From assembly GCA_965224755.1 (NCBI GenBank), contig OZ245061.1:2108001-2172000 (forward strand): a stretch of 64,000 bases of DNA. The letters run 5' to 3'. Below, one piece after another: positions 34,136 through 41,792 of this stretch. Origin of the DNA: Hellea sp965224755 (lineage in GTDB: Bacteria > Pseudomonadota > Alphaproteobacteria > Caulobacterales > Maricaulaceae). A program made the position numbers and the translations under genes. Under the pieces are notes generated by a model. That model had not been told where the DNA came from. It was given only the letters and a program-made list of their open reading frames with translations, and did not search any database. Numbering within the stretch: the stretch's first letter is position 1; each line of letters begins with the position of its first letter.

Positions 34136-34648
34136 TTACATATATAAATTGATGTCGGAGGCTAGCGCACTTTCCATCCAGGTTGCAGCGCCGCCAAGTT
34201 CAACACCGTCAATAAAGTCATCGGCGTTTTTCTCGAACAGGTCAATCGTCATTTGGCAGCCGATCATGCGGATATCGGACAAGACAGCCGCTTCGCGCAG
34301 TTCCTCGATTGAGGCAACGCCTTTTTTCTTGATCAGGTTTTTCATCATTGTTGATGCGCCTGCGGTCACGAAAGGCAGCATGCCAACCATATTCGGCATT
34401 GCCATATGCATGCCGCCCATTGGCATGGCCATGGCAGGGTTACCCAGCGGCGTGACCTGTAATTTTAGGTTTTTGTCCAGCAATCCCAGCCCGTAAAAGG
34501 TAAAGAACATCGTCACTTCAACATCCATGGCTGCGGCTGTTGTCGCCAGAATGAACGGCGGATAGGCCCAATCCAATGAGCCTTTGGTGCAGATGATGGT
34601 CATTTTTTTGGCGTTGCCTAGTTCCATGGCTGTATCAGTCACTTTCAC
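34136..34648 (-). CDS. dsrE2: DsrE2-type sulfurtransferase
   Basis: A 170-residue DsrE/F-like protein. TIICTKGSLDWAYPPFILATTAAAM contains the first conserved cysteine (C20), and MIGCQMTIDLF the second (C131). The methionine-rich hydrophobic middle (residues 72-95, PAMAMPMGGMHMAMP) is characteristic of DsrE2 and may place it at the membrane. DsrE2 exchanges sulfur with TusA and is a regular partner in sulfur oxidisers. Candidate operators lie upstream. Confidence 0.9.
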   Translation of the reverse strand: MKVTDTAMELGNAKKMTIICTKGSLDWAYPPFILATTAAAMDVEVTMFFTFYGLGLLDKNLKLQVTPLGNPAMAMPMGGMHMAMPNMVGMLPFVTAGASTMMKNLIKKKGVASIEELREAAVLSDIRMIGCQMTIDLFEKNADDFIDGVELGGAATWMESALASDINLYM

Positions 34649-34699
34649 TCTCCCCGATGATGCTTGCCGCCAAAATTGGGGCTGATGAAGGCATCATTC

Positions 34700-34730
34700 A
34701 TTAGATATTGCTTTATTAGTAAAGGCGAAT
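34700..34730. promoter_or_regulatory. Two candidate sulfur-regulon operators between dsrE2 and the HDAC-like gene
   Basis: ATTAG-TAAAGG-CGAAT (34715-34730) differs by one base from ATTAG-N6-CTAAT. Overlapping its left side, ATTAG-ATATTG-CTTTA (34700-34715) retains one perfect half. They lie 50-80 bp upstream of dsrE2 and could also affect the divergent gene at 34809. Confidence 0.45.
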
Positions 34731-34808
34731 ATAAAAGATTCTTATGTTATTGTCCATTGCCAATTTACACACTCTCAAATTTATGTTCTGCCGTGCGGGG
34801 GCCCTCAA

Positions 34809-35918
34809 TTGAAGGCTCAAAAACAAGCCGTATATATAGGCTCGGAGATTTATAAACAGTCAGCCTTTGGGCATAATCACCCGCTTTCTTATGCACGGCA
34901 AGGCTCTGTTCTAAATATGTGTCGACATTTGGGGTGGTTGCCCAACCCGCTTTTCAGGCCAAGCCCAAAAGCAGATATAAAGACTTTAACCCGCTATCAC
35001 GCGGGGGATTATGTCGCAGCGCTTAAAGCCGCCGATCTGCGCGGAAAAGCCACTATCGCGGATAGAGACGCCTATAATTTCGGGACGATGGAAAATCCGC
35101 TTTTCAAAGGTGTGTTTAACCGCGCCGCGACAACAGTGGGCGGGTCAATATTGGCGGCGCAAATAGCCTTGCAAGGGTTTACAGCCTTCCACCCCTCCGG
35201 CGGGACGCATCATGGCCAGCCCGATAGGGCTCATGGGTTTTGCTATTTTAACGACCCGGCTTTTTCCATATTCACACTCTTGGACGCGGGGCTGAAGCGC
35301 GTTCTCTATGTCGATATAGACGCCCATCACGGCGACGGGGTTGAGGCCGCCTTTCAAAATGAGCCGCGCGTCAGCACGCTATCTATCCACGAAGAAAAAA
35401 GATGGCCCTATAGCGGCACGGCGCAAGATCAAGCGCCGGGGCAGATCAATATCCCTGTGCCGCAGGGCGTTAATGACAGCGAATTTGACTATATTTTTGA
35501 GCGCTGTGTTCGCCCCTATTGCGAAGCTTTTCGCCCGCAAGCCATTGTTATAACCTGCGGCGCGGACGGGCTAAAACATGACCCCTTATCAAAAATGGGC
35601 CTGAGCAATGCTGCCCTATGGCGCGCTGTGACGCGTTTGCGCGATATGACAGATGTCTGTGTTATTTTGGGCGGGGGCGGTTATAATCCATGGACGACAG
35701 TGCGCTGCTGGGTTGGCCTCTGGGGGCAATTGGCCGGGTTTGACATGCCGGACATATTGCCGGAGCCCGCGCAGAAGATACTTCGCGCCTTTGATTCTGA
35801 TTTGATCGACGAAGAAGACCTGGACAACAGGTGGATAACCCAGCTTACCGATCCGCCCAATAGCGGGAGCGTCCGATCTGAAATCAAAACCCTTGTTACT
35901 AAGCTTGGAATTTGCTGA
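34809..35918 (+). CDS. Histone-deacetylase-family (class II) hydrolase
   Basis: A 369-residue zinc hydrolase. HPSGGTHHGQPDRAHGFCYFND holds the His-His charge relay, and VLYVDIDAHHGDG and ITCGADGL supply the zinc ligands D-x-H and D. GGGGYNPWTTVRCW closes the active site. Bacterial members deacetylate acetyl-lysine or acetylpolyamines. The domain set is complete, so an active enzyme is likely. It is divergent from dsrE2-tusA; whether it acts on sulfur-pathway proteins is unknown. Confidence 0.85.
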   Translation: MKAQKQAVYIGSEIYKQSAFGHNHPLSYARQGSVLNMCRHLGWLPNPLFRPSPKADIKTLTRYHAGDYVAALKAADLRGKATIADRDAYNFGTMENPLFKGVFNRAATTVGGSILAAQIALQGFTAFHPSGGTHHGQPDRAHGFCYFNDPAFSIFTLLDAGLKRVLYVDIDAHHGDGVEAAFQNEPRVSTLSIHEEKRWPYSGTAQDQAPGQINIPVPQGVNDSEFDYIFERCVRPYCEAFRPQAIVITCGADGLKHDPLSKMGLSNAALWRAVTRLRDMTDVCVILGGGGYNPWTTVRCWVGLWGQLAGFDMPDILPEPAQKILRAFDSDLIDEEDLDNRWITQLTDPPNSGSVRSEIKTLVTKLGIC

Positions 35919-35933
35919 GCGCTCTAAACATAC

Positions 35934-35963
35934 GAACTTTCGGTAGTGTCTCAGTTTGAATTT
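35934..35963 (+). repeat. Left target duplication and terminal inverted repeat of the IS
   Basis: The 8-bp target copy GAACTTTC (35934-35941) is followed by the 22-bp end GGTAGTGTCTCAGTTTGAAT plus TT (35942-35963). The end is perfectly complementary to 38231-38252. Confidence 0.95.
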
Positions 35964-36247
35964 GTAGCCGCAAGCTAACTCTAATTTAATGCTTTTCACA
36001 CTTTAATCCACGGTTTTTATATCTATGTTAAAGATAAGGTTATAGATAAGCATGGATAGTAACATTAAAAGCACAATTTAAAAATAAACACTTGACAGTG
36101 TCGAGATGATGTTGACACCGCCCACGCGGTGGTTGTAGTGGTAATTTAAAGTAACGAATCCATATTGATTCGCCGGCGCGTTCATAAATCATTCATAATG
36201 TCAAGACGCAACCGCAAAAAGTGGTGGACAAATTGTGTTTTTTTGTT

Positions 36248-36281
36248 AGAATGGGTCTAGACTCATTCTGAATAATGAGTC
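36248..36281. promoter_or_regulatory. Overlapping palindromes in the IS upstream of its first ORF
   Basis: AGAATGGGTCTAGACTCATT plus CT (36248-36269) is a near-perfect palindrome, and GACTCATT-N6-AATGAGTC (36260-36281) is a perfect one. They share a half-site, giving three GAATGRGTC-type half-sites in 34 bp just before ATG 36306. This is a plausible operator for a repressor of the passenger genes. Confidence 0.5.
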
Positions 36282-36305
36282 GAAAACGATTAACATGGAG
36301 GTTCA

Positions 36306-36524
36306 ATGCCCAAAGGGCCGAACGGACAGAAAAGACCAGCAAACGCCATTGGCTGTGCTGTGATGGTCGGACAAATAGCAACGGGTGAGCGCGAGGATAC
36401 GCGAACATCAGGACGTAGGAATTCCGGTATAGCCGGAGCAAAGGCTAGAGCAGCGGCCTTAAGTGCTGCGGAACGTAAACGGATTGCAACAGTTGCGGCT
36501 GAAGCAAGATGGAGCTATCGATGA
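36306..36524 (+). CDS. Small basic IS passenger protein
   Basis: A 72-residue protein starting MPKGPNGQKRPANAIGCAV and ending with AGAKARAAALSAAERKRIATVAAEARW. This two-part composition recurs in small alphaproteobacterial proteins annotated as hypothetical or RNA-binding; the second part resembles the GGKARAAALSPERR repeat. GGAGG lies upstream of the ATG. Its stop overlaps the next ATG (ATGA). The role may be DNA or RNA binding, but this is not established. Confidence 0.6.
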   Translation: MPKGPNGQKRPANAIGCAVMVGQIATGEREDTRTSGRRNSGIAGAKARAAALSAAERKRIATVAAEARWSYR

Positions 36525-36709
36525 AAACTGAACTCGCGCTCTTGAAAGAAGAGCTTTACGGTGATCCTAGTAATAGTGTCGCTGATATAAAATTTTACCC
36601 AGGGAACCAAATGGCTTCTCCTGAAGACGTAGCTCGTGAGGTACGTAAAGGAATTTCTGCTATCGACGCGGGAAATTGTGAAGACATTCCTATGAGTTTC
36701 TCAACCTAA
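36521..36709 (+). CDS. Small IS passenger ORF of unknown function
   Basis: From ATG 36521, overlapping the upstream TGA as ATGA, it encodes 62 residues (MKTELALLKEELYGDPS onward), acidic and soluble. The context of a coupled short gene after a basic small protein is reminiscent of two-gene toxin-antitoxin layouts, but there is no recognisable domain. Confidence 0.5.
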   Translation: MKTELALLKEELYGDPSNSVADIKFYPGNQMASPEDVAREVRKGISAIDAGNCEDIPMSFST

Positions 36710-36729
36710 AATAGTTGAGAAACTAAGTT

Positions 36730-37308
36730 ATGCCTTACCAAGAGCTATATAACCTTCGACAAAAAGAAAATGCGCCCAGCTTAAATTTGCAATGGTTTTA
36801 TGACCATGCGCTAGATTTAGGCTGGGTCAATTCTATTAGAATGGTTCGTACAGAAGCATTGGACGCAGATATTCTGTGTGGCATGATGCTTCGTCGCGAC
36901 AACCCCACAGATCACGGCATTACATCTGATTATGTTATTATAACAAGCAAAGGACTTGACCCTTTGAAAGAAAAAATTGTGGCCATGAAAGAACTAATGC
37001 AAATCTATCGACCTGATGTTGCGGAGCAGAATGCGACAGAACTCGGCTTTGATAATTTTGTACGTCAATTTTTTGGCACCTCAGCAATGCCTCACGTACA
37101 TGCTGTTACATCTGAATTTAAAGCCCTGTGGATGGCTCTAGGTGTGGTTTGTCCAGAGCATTATAGGCGTCGGTATATGAGTGAGGTTGTTGCTGGGAAT
37201 GGTCTCTCCGTTAGAGAAATCGCAATAAAGATGGAGGTTTCTGAATTTCACGCTAGCCGTATAATGACTGAACAATATTCAGATGAAATTCAAGGGCTAC
37301 TTACATAG
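36730..37308 (+). CDS. Unknown IS passenger protein with a C-terminal helix-turn-helix-like segment
   Basis: A 192-residue soluble protein. I recognise no domain in the first 140 residues. The stretch GLSVREIAIKMEVSEFHASRIMTE near residue 160 has the spacing of a helix-turn-helix. It starts 20 bp after the previous ORF and ends 54 bp before the transposase, so all may be one transcript. It could be a transposition regulator or a selectable passenger. Confidence 0.5.
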   Translation: MPYQELYNLRQKENAPSLNLQWFYDHALDLGWVNSIRMVRTEALDADILCGMMLRRDNPTDHGITSDYVIITSKGLDPLKEKIVAMKELMQIYRPDVAEQNATELGFDNFVRQFFGTSAMPHVHAVTSEFKALWMALGVVCPEHYRRRYMSEVVAGNGLSVREIAIKMEVSEFHASRIMTEQYSDEIQGLLT

Positions 37309-37362
37309 TTCAAACTGAATATAATGCTTGCTATTGAGCAATAAGTTCAGTATAAAATAGGT

Positions 37363-38265
37363 ATGAACAAACTACCTATATACAAACGCACAATGATTTT
37401 GAACATGATGGTCGAAGGTATGTCCATGCGGGCAATATCTCGCACCGTTGGCGTATCAATCAACACTGTCACCAAGCTTTTGATTGAAGCTGGCGACGCC
37501 TGCGCTGAATATCACCATAATGCGGTTCGCAATGTGAAGGTCGATAAAGTCCAGTGTGATGTAATTTGGTCATTTTGTTATGCCAAAAAGAAGAATGTTG
37601 AAAAGGCTAAGTCCGCGCCAGAATTTGCGGGTGATGTGTGGACTTGGACTGCAATTGATGCAGATAGCAAGCTGATTATCTCCTATCTTGTTGGTGGCCG
37701 TGATGGTGACTACGCAATGGAATTTATGCTTGATGTTCGCGACCGCCTAGCTAATCGCGTTCAATTGACCACAGACGGCCATAAAGCGTACCTAGAAGCA
37801 GTTGAAGAAGCTTTTGGTGCAGATGTAGATTATGCTCAACTTATTAAGCTGTACGGTAAATCAGACGAAAAGGCGAAAGGTCGCTATAGCCCTGCCAAGT
37901 GTACTGGTATCAAGAAAAAACCCATTGAGGGCAATCCTGATGAAAACTATATTTCAACTTCTTATGTCGAGCGCCAGAACCTAACTATGAGAATGTCTAT
38001 GCGCCGCTTTACACGGCTCACAAATGGTTTTTCTAAAAAGATTGGCAATCACATTCACATGCTTTCACTGTATTTCGTTCACTACAACTTTTGCCGTATC
38101 CACAAGACGTTGAAAATTAGCCCTGCTATGGAAGCGGGCATATCTAATGAATTACGCAACACAGAATGGATTGTTGGACTAATGGACGCGCGCGCACCTA
38201 AACCAACTAAACGCGGGCCTTATAAGAAAAAAATTCAAACTGAGACACTACCGAACTTTCCGTAA
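37363..38265 (+). CDS. IS1-like DDE transposase; stop codon lies outside the element
   Basis: A 300-residue transposase. The N-terminal HTH is MSMRAISRTVGVSINTVTKLL. The catalytic region has WTWTAIDADSKLIISYLVGGRDG (first Asp), QLTTDGHKAY (second Asp) and SYVERQNLTMRMSMRRFTRLTNGFSKK (Glu), followed by HYNFCRIHKTLK. The frame passes through the right inverted repeat and ends at TAA 38263-38265 in flanking host DNA, so the last four residues are host-specified. A single frame without a -1 shift resembles the ISMhu11-type branch; the subgroup is uncertain. Confidence 0.88.
   Translation: MNKLPIYKRTMILNMMVEGMSMRAISRTVGVSINTVTKLLIEAGDACAEYHHNAVRNVKVDKVQCDVIWSFCYAKKKNVEKAKSAPEFAGDVWTWTAIDADSKLIISYLVGGRDGDYAMEFMLDVRDRLANRVQLTTDGHKAYLEAVEEAFGADVDYAQLIKLYGKSDEKAKGRYSPAKCTGIKKKPIEGNPDENYISTSYVERQNLTMRMSMRRFTRLTNGFSKKIGNHIHMLSLYFVHYNFCRIHKTLKISPAMEAGISNELRNTEWIVGLMDARAPKPTKRGPYKKKIQTETLPNFP
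38231..38260 (-). repeat. Right terminal inverted repeat and target duplication of the IS
   Basis: The 22-bp end (38231-38252) reads GGTAGTGTCTCAGTTTGAAT plus TT on the minus strand and is followed by the second GAACTTTC copy (38253-38260). Confidence 0.95.
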
Positions 38266-38321
38266 TAAGATATTGCTAAAATTATGGCCCGCTGTCAGTA
38301 TGAACATTAGAGATAACTAAT
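38265..38321. promoter_or_regulatory. Candidate sulfur-regulon operator pair upstream of lipS1
   Basis: The proximal site ATTAG-AGATAA-CTAAT (38306-38321) is a perfect 5-6-5 palindrome identical in both arms to that upstream of dsrE3C. A distal site ATAAG-ATATTG-CTAAA (38265-38280) has one mismatch per arm. The two are separated by 25 bp, and the proximal one lies 15 bp before the GTG start. Confidence 0.6.
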
Positions 38322-38335
38322 ATAAGGGGTGTCCT

Positions 38336-39385
38336 GTGGACGGGCCTATGAATTGGATTGACCAACTTGGACAGATTGAAGCGCTTGAAGATGCCGAGTT
38401 TGATCCGGCATTGGTCGCGCAAATGCAGGCCAGGTCCGGCCACATACTCGGCCGTGAAATCAGGTTCTCGACGCCGACCTTTAAAGAATTTGAGAGTAGC
38501 GAACTGTCCGGTTGCGGGAAAAACTCTTTTCCGGCTTTCTCCATCACGGCGGGCGGCTGCGCGCTAAATTGCGATCATTGCCAGAAGAAAATTCTGGAGC
38601 CGATGATCCCTGCGACCAAGCCTGAAATACTCGACCGGAAAGTCCGCGACCTTATCATGCTCCAAGATTTGCAAGGCTTTCTGCTCTCGGGCGGGTCTAA
38701 CAAACGCAACGAGATTAAATATGAGCGCTATTTCCCGGTGGTTGAAAAACTCAAACATGATTTTCCGCATCTGAAAATCGCCATCCACACAGCTTTAACT
38801 GATGAAGCCGCAGCCAAACGGATGGAAGCGGCGGGTGTGGATACGGCGATGATGGATGTTATCGGCGCGCAGGAGACCATAGAGCAAGTCTATAAGCTTG
38901 ATCGTCCCGTCGCTGATTTTGAAGCTACTCTGGCGGCGCTGTGTTCGACAAGCATGGATATTTCGCCCCATATCGTCATTGGCTTGCATTATGGCAAGCT
39001 CCTCGGCGAGGCTAATGCGCTCGATATCTGCTCCCGCTATGATATCAAGGCGCTAGTGCTTGTCGTCATCATGCCGTTTTACGCCAAGCCGGGAACCTTC
39101 ACCGTGCCGACCACATCTGATGTCGGCAAGATATTCCTTGAGGCCCGCACGCGCCTGCCCGACAAGCAAGTCCTGCTCGGCTGCGCCCGCCCGCCCGGCA
39201 TGCATAAGCGCATTACCGATGCTTACGCCGTGATGGCCGGGCTGGACGGCATCGCCTTTCCGGCTGACGGCGCTCTGGCCGCGTGCAAAACCATTGGCCG
39301 CAAACATTACCAAGAACATGCCTGCTGCTCTATCAAGCTCGGCGCTGATAAGGCGGCAAGCGCTTCCGCGAGTTGCGCCGCTTAG
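38336..39385 (+). CDS. lipS1: Radical SAM lipoyl synthase component LipS1
   Basis: A 349-residue radical SAM enzyme. The cluster motif GGCALNCDHC has cysteines 75, 79 and 82. The annotated GTG start is supported by AAGGGG six bases upstream. In the sHdr-linked lipoate pathway two biotin-synthase-like radical SAM proteins, LipS1 and LipS2, together insert the two sulfur atoms into octanoyl-LbpA. I call this one LipS1 from its position before lipT; the numbering could be reversed. The four lip/lpl genes follow each other without gaps. Confidence 0.8.
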   Translation: MDGPMNWIDQLGQIEALEDAEFDPALVAQMQARSGHILGREIRFSTPTFKEFESSELSGCGKNSFPAFSITAGGCALNCDHCQKKILEPMIPATKPEILDRKVRDLIMLQDLQGFLLSGGSNKRNEIKYERYFPVVEKLKHDFPHLKIAIHTALTDEAAAKRMEAAGVDTAMMDVIGAQETIEQVYKLDRPVADFEATLAALCSTSMDISPHIVIGLHYGKLLGEANALDICSRYDIKALVLVVIMPFYAKPGTFTVPTTSDVGKIFLEARTRLPDKQVLLGCARPPGMHKRITDAYAVMAGLDGIAFPADGALAACKTIGRKHYQEHACCSIKLGADKAASASASCAA

Positions 39386-40473
39386 TGGACTATGATGTCG
39401 TCATAATCGGGCTTGGCCCGGCGGGCGCAAGCGCCGCGATAGAAGCGGCAAAGGCAGGGCTATCAGTTGCCGCATTTGAGAAAAAAGCGACCCCCGGATT
39501 CCCCGTGCAATGCGCGGAATTCGTGCCTGCCATGCTCGACGCAGGCGATATGGCTCTCTCCGAAACCAGCGTGCAAAAAATCAGCGAAATGATTACATTT
39601 GTCGAAGGCGACGCGCCCGACCTGACCAAGAATTTCTCCGGCCATATGATTGACCGCCAAGCCTTTGATGCGGCCCTTGTGGAAAAAGCCAAGGCGGCGA
39701 GCGTAAATTGCGTCTTTGGCGCGAAGCTTAAATCTATCAGTGATGAAGGCACCCTCACATTTTCTGATGGCACTGTGATAACGGCTAAGATCATTATTGG
39801 CGCAGACGGCCCGCGCTCTATGGTCGGGGCCGCCATTGGCAGCGTCAATACGGATATTGTCGAAACGCGGCAACTTAGCGCCCCGTTATTAAAGCCGCAT
39901 ATGGCGACTGATATTTACCTGTCGAATACTATTCCCGGCGGCTATGGCTGGATGTTTCCCAAGGGCGATATCGCCAATATCGGGCTTGGAGTCTATGCCG
40001 ATCAAAAAGAGCTGCTCAAACCTGCGCTCGAAGAGCTGCATGAGCGCATTGCCCAGACGGGGCAAGTTGGCCGCGATATTATAAGCTATACGGGCGGCGC
40101 TATTCCTGTTGGCGGCATGATTACGCCGCACGGGATGTTGGGCGGGGCGCTTGTCTTGCTTGCAGGTGATGCAGCAGGCCTAACCAACCCGGTGACCGGC
40201 GCGGGTATTGCGGCGGGCGTGATGTCGGGGCGCTTGGCTGGCGAAGCTATTGCCGCGCATCTCGGCGGAGACACCGAAGCGGTAGAGATATATGCCGAAG
40301 ACCTCGAAGATTTATTTGGCGCAAGCCTGCGCCGGGCTGTATCTCGGCGCAAAGACCTGTTAGACCTTGTTGCGGCAGAGGGCGAGCTGAGCAAAGCGGC
40401 AATGCGCGGGGCGTGGATTGCTTACGATAATTATTGGCGGCCCGAAAAACTTAAAAAAGACCAAGCGGCCTAG
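39385..40473 (+). CDS. lipT: LipT, FAD-dependent oxidoreductase of the geranylgeranyl-reductase family
   Basis: VDYDVVIIGLGPAGASAAIEAAKAG is the FAD-binding Rossmann start, VQCAEFVP the family's second motif, and LLAGDAAGLTNPVTGAGIAAGV the C-terminal FAD motif. I choose the GTG at 39385, which shares its G with the lipS1 stop; an in-frame TTG at 39373 is weaker. Such flavoproteins accompany lipS1/lipS2 in sHdr clusters and probably supply electrons, though the exact reaction is not settled. Confidence 0.8.
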   Translation: MDYDVVIIGLGPAGASAAIEAAKAGLSVAAFEKKATPGFPVQCAEFVPAMLDAGDMALSETSVQKISEMITFVEGDAPDLTKNFSGHMIDRQAFDAALVEKAKAASVNCVFGAKLKSISDEGTLTFSDGTVITAKIIIGADGPRSMVGAAIGSVNTDIVETRQLSAPLLKPHMATDIYLSNTIPGGYGWMFPKGDIANIGLGVYADQKELLKPALEELHERIAQTGQVGRDIISYTGGAIPVGGMITPHGMLGGALVLLAGDAAGLTNPVTGAGIAAGVMSGRLAGEAIAAHLGGDTEAVEIYAEDLEDLFGASLRRAVSRRKDLLDLVAAEGELSKAAMRGAWIAYDNYWRPEKLKKDQAA

Positions 40474-40493
40474 GGGCGCATAAGGAGAGCGAT

Positions 40494-41792
40494 ATGAGTT
40501 GCGTAAAAACAGACGGTGTCCAGACGGCGAAAAACCCGCAAGGGCTGGATATTAATACGCCGGAGATTATGCAGCCGCGCGCGCCGCTAAAGCCGTCAAA
40601 AGAGCTGCGCAATGGCGGGCGGGTGAAAACCAATGACGTGTCGCCAAAGGGCGTTTATCTGCCCAATAACAATATCCAAACGCCGAATATGACCTCGCCG
40701 GAATATGTGCAGCTTTCCACCGCCGCCGCGCTTACCCTCGGCCTGATGCCGGGCAGCATGTATAATTGTTCCTGTACGCGCTGTCTTAATCTGCTGCTGA
40801 CTTATCCCGAAGGCTGCCGCGCTAATTGCGCTTATTGCGGCCTGGCCCGTCACCGCGAAGCTGACCGGGATTATGCTGACCGTAATTTCATCCGCGTGGA
40901 CTGGCCCGCCGTGCCGATGACGCAGGTCGCCGAGATTGTTGCCAAGCAGATAAAAGAAGACGGCGATACGCCGTTCCACCGCATGTGCATCTCTATGATT
41001 ACCCATCCAAAATCGGACGCAGATACATTTACGGTGCTGAAAACATGGACAGATCATGTCAGCCCCGATGATGTGATGATCTCTATCCTGTCCAACCCGA
41101 CGACTATGGTGCGGGATGACTTGGTTAAGCTCAAAGATATGGGCACGGATATTTTCACAGTTTCTATGGACGCCGCCACGCCGGAAATCTTTGACCGCAC
41201 GCGCGGCAAAGGCGTGCAATCGCCTCATAGCTGGAAGAAATATTGGGACACTTTGCTAGAGGCCCGCGATATTTACGGCTCGCAGAAATTTGGCGCGCAT
41301 ATCATCATCGGTATGGGCGAGACTGAATATGAAGCGCTTAGCCTCGTGCAAAAAATCGTCGATATGGGCGGCCATAGCCATATGTTCTGCTTCTTCCCGG
41401 AAAAAGGCTCGCTGATGGACCACCTCCCCGCAACCCCGCGCGATCAATGGCGGCGCGTACAGCTTGGCCGCTACTTGCTCGATTATGCGGGCGTGCGCGT
41501 CGAGCACATGAAATTTGACGAACTGGGCCGGGTTAAGGATTACGGCATGCCGAAGGCCGAGCTTGATATGTTGGTCGAGACCGGACTAGCCTTTAGAACC
41601 TCGGGCTGCCCCGGTAAATTCGCCGAAGATATCTCCGCTTGCGACCGCCCTTACGGCGATAGTCCCGTCTCCGATATTGCCAGCTATCCGTTCAAGCCCG
41701 AAGGCGCGCATATGCGCAAAATCCGCCAACAGCTCGACATGGAAAAACCGGGCGAGAGCTATGAGCAAGGCGAAGAATTCGACGCTCTGTAA
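40494..41792 (+). CDS. lipS2: Radical SAM lipoyl synthase component LipS2
   Basis: A 432-residue biotin-synthase-like radical SAM protein. The cluster motif is GCRANCAYC (cysteines 108, 112, 115), preceded by an extra CSCTRC at residues 92-97 that may ligate an auxiliary cluster serving as sulfur donor. The TIM-barrel landmarks FTVSMDAATPEIFDRTRGKG and GAHIIIGMGETEYEAL are visible. It overlaps lplA by one base. With LipS1 it would convert octanoyl-LbpA to lipoyl-LbpA. Confidence 0.82.
   Translation: MSCVKTDGVQTAKNPQGLDINTPEIMQPRAPLKPSKELRNGGRVKTNDVSPKGVYLPNNNIQTPNMTSPEYVQLSTAAALTLGLMPGSMYNCSCTRCLNLLLTYPEGCRANCAYCGLARHREADRDYADRNFIRVDWPAVPMTQVAEIVAKQIKEDGDTPFHRMCISMITHPKSDADTFTVLKTWTDHVSPDDVMISILSNPTTMVRDDLVKLKDMGTDIFTVSMDAATPEIFDRTRGKGVQSPHSWKKYWDTLLEARDIYGSQKFGAHIIIGMGETEYEALSLVQKIVDMGGHSHMFCFFPEKGSLMDHLPATPRDQWRRVQLGRYLLDYAGVRVEHMKFDELGRVKDYGMPKAELDMLVETGLAFRTSGCPGKFAEDISACDRPYGDSPVSDIASYPFKPEGAHMRKIRQQLDMEKPGESYEQGEEFDAL

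Larger units (their letters stand above)
35942..38252 (+). mobile_element. Complete 2311-bp IS1-like element with three passenger ORFs
   Basis: The element is bounded by 22-bp perfect inverted repeats and flanked by the 8-bp direct repeat GAACTTTC, so the whole unit moved in one transposition. It carries a transposase in the right half and three small ORFs in the left half, roughly twice the length of a plain single-ORF IS1-like element. The first 340 bp are non-coding, with regulatory palindromes. It sits in the gap between the HDAC-like gene and lipS1, 13 bp from the first candidate operator. The intact ends suggest a recent insertion. Confidence 0.92.

Noticed and set aside
40596..41228. 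Minus-strand open frame of 210 codons opposite lipS2
   Set aside because: Shadow of a radical SAM gene, with no domain of its own.
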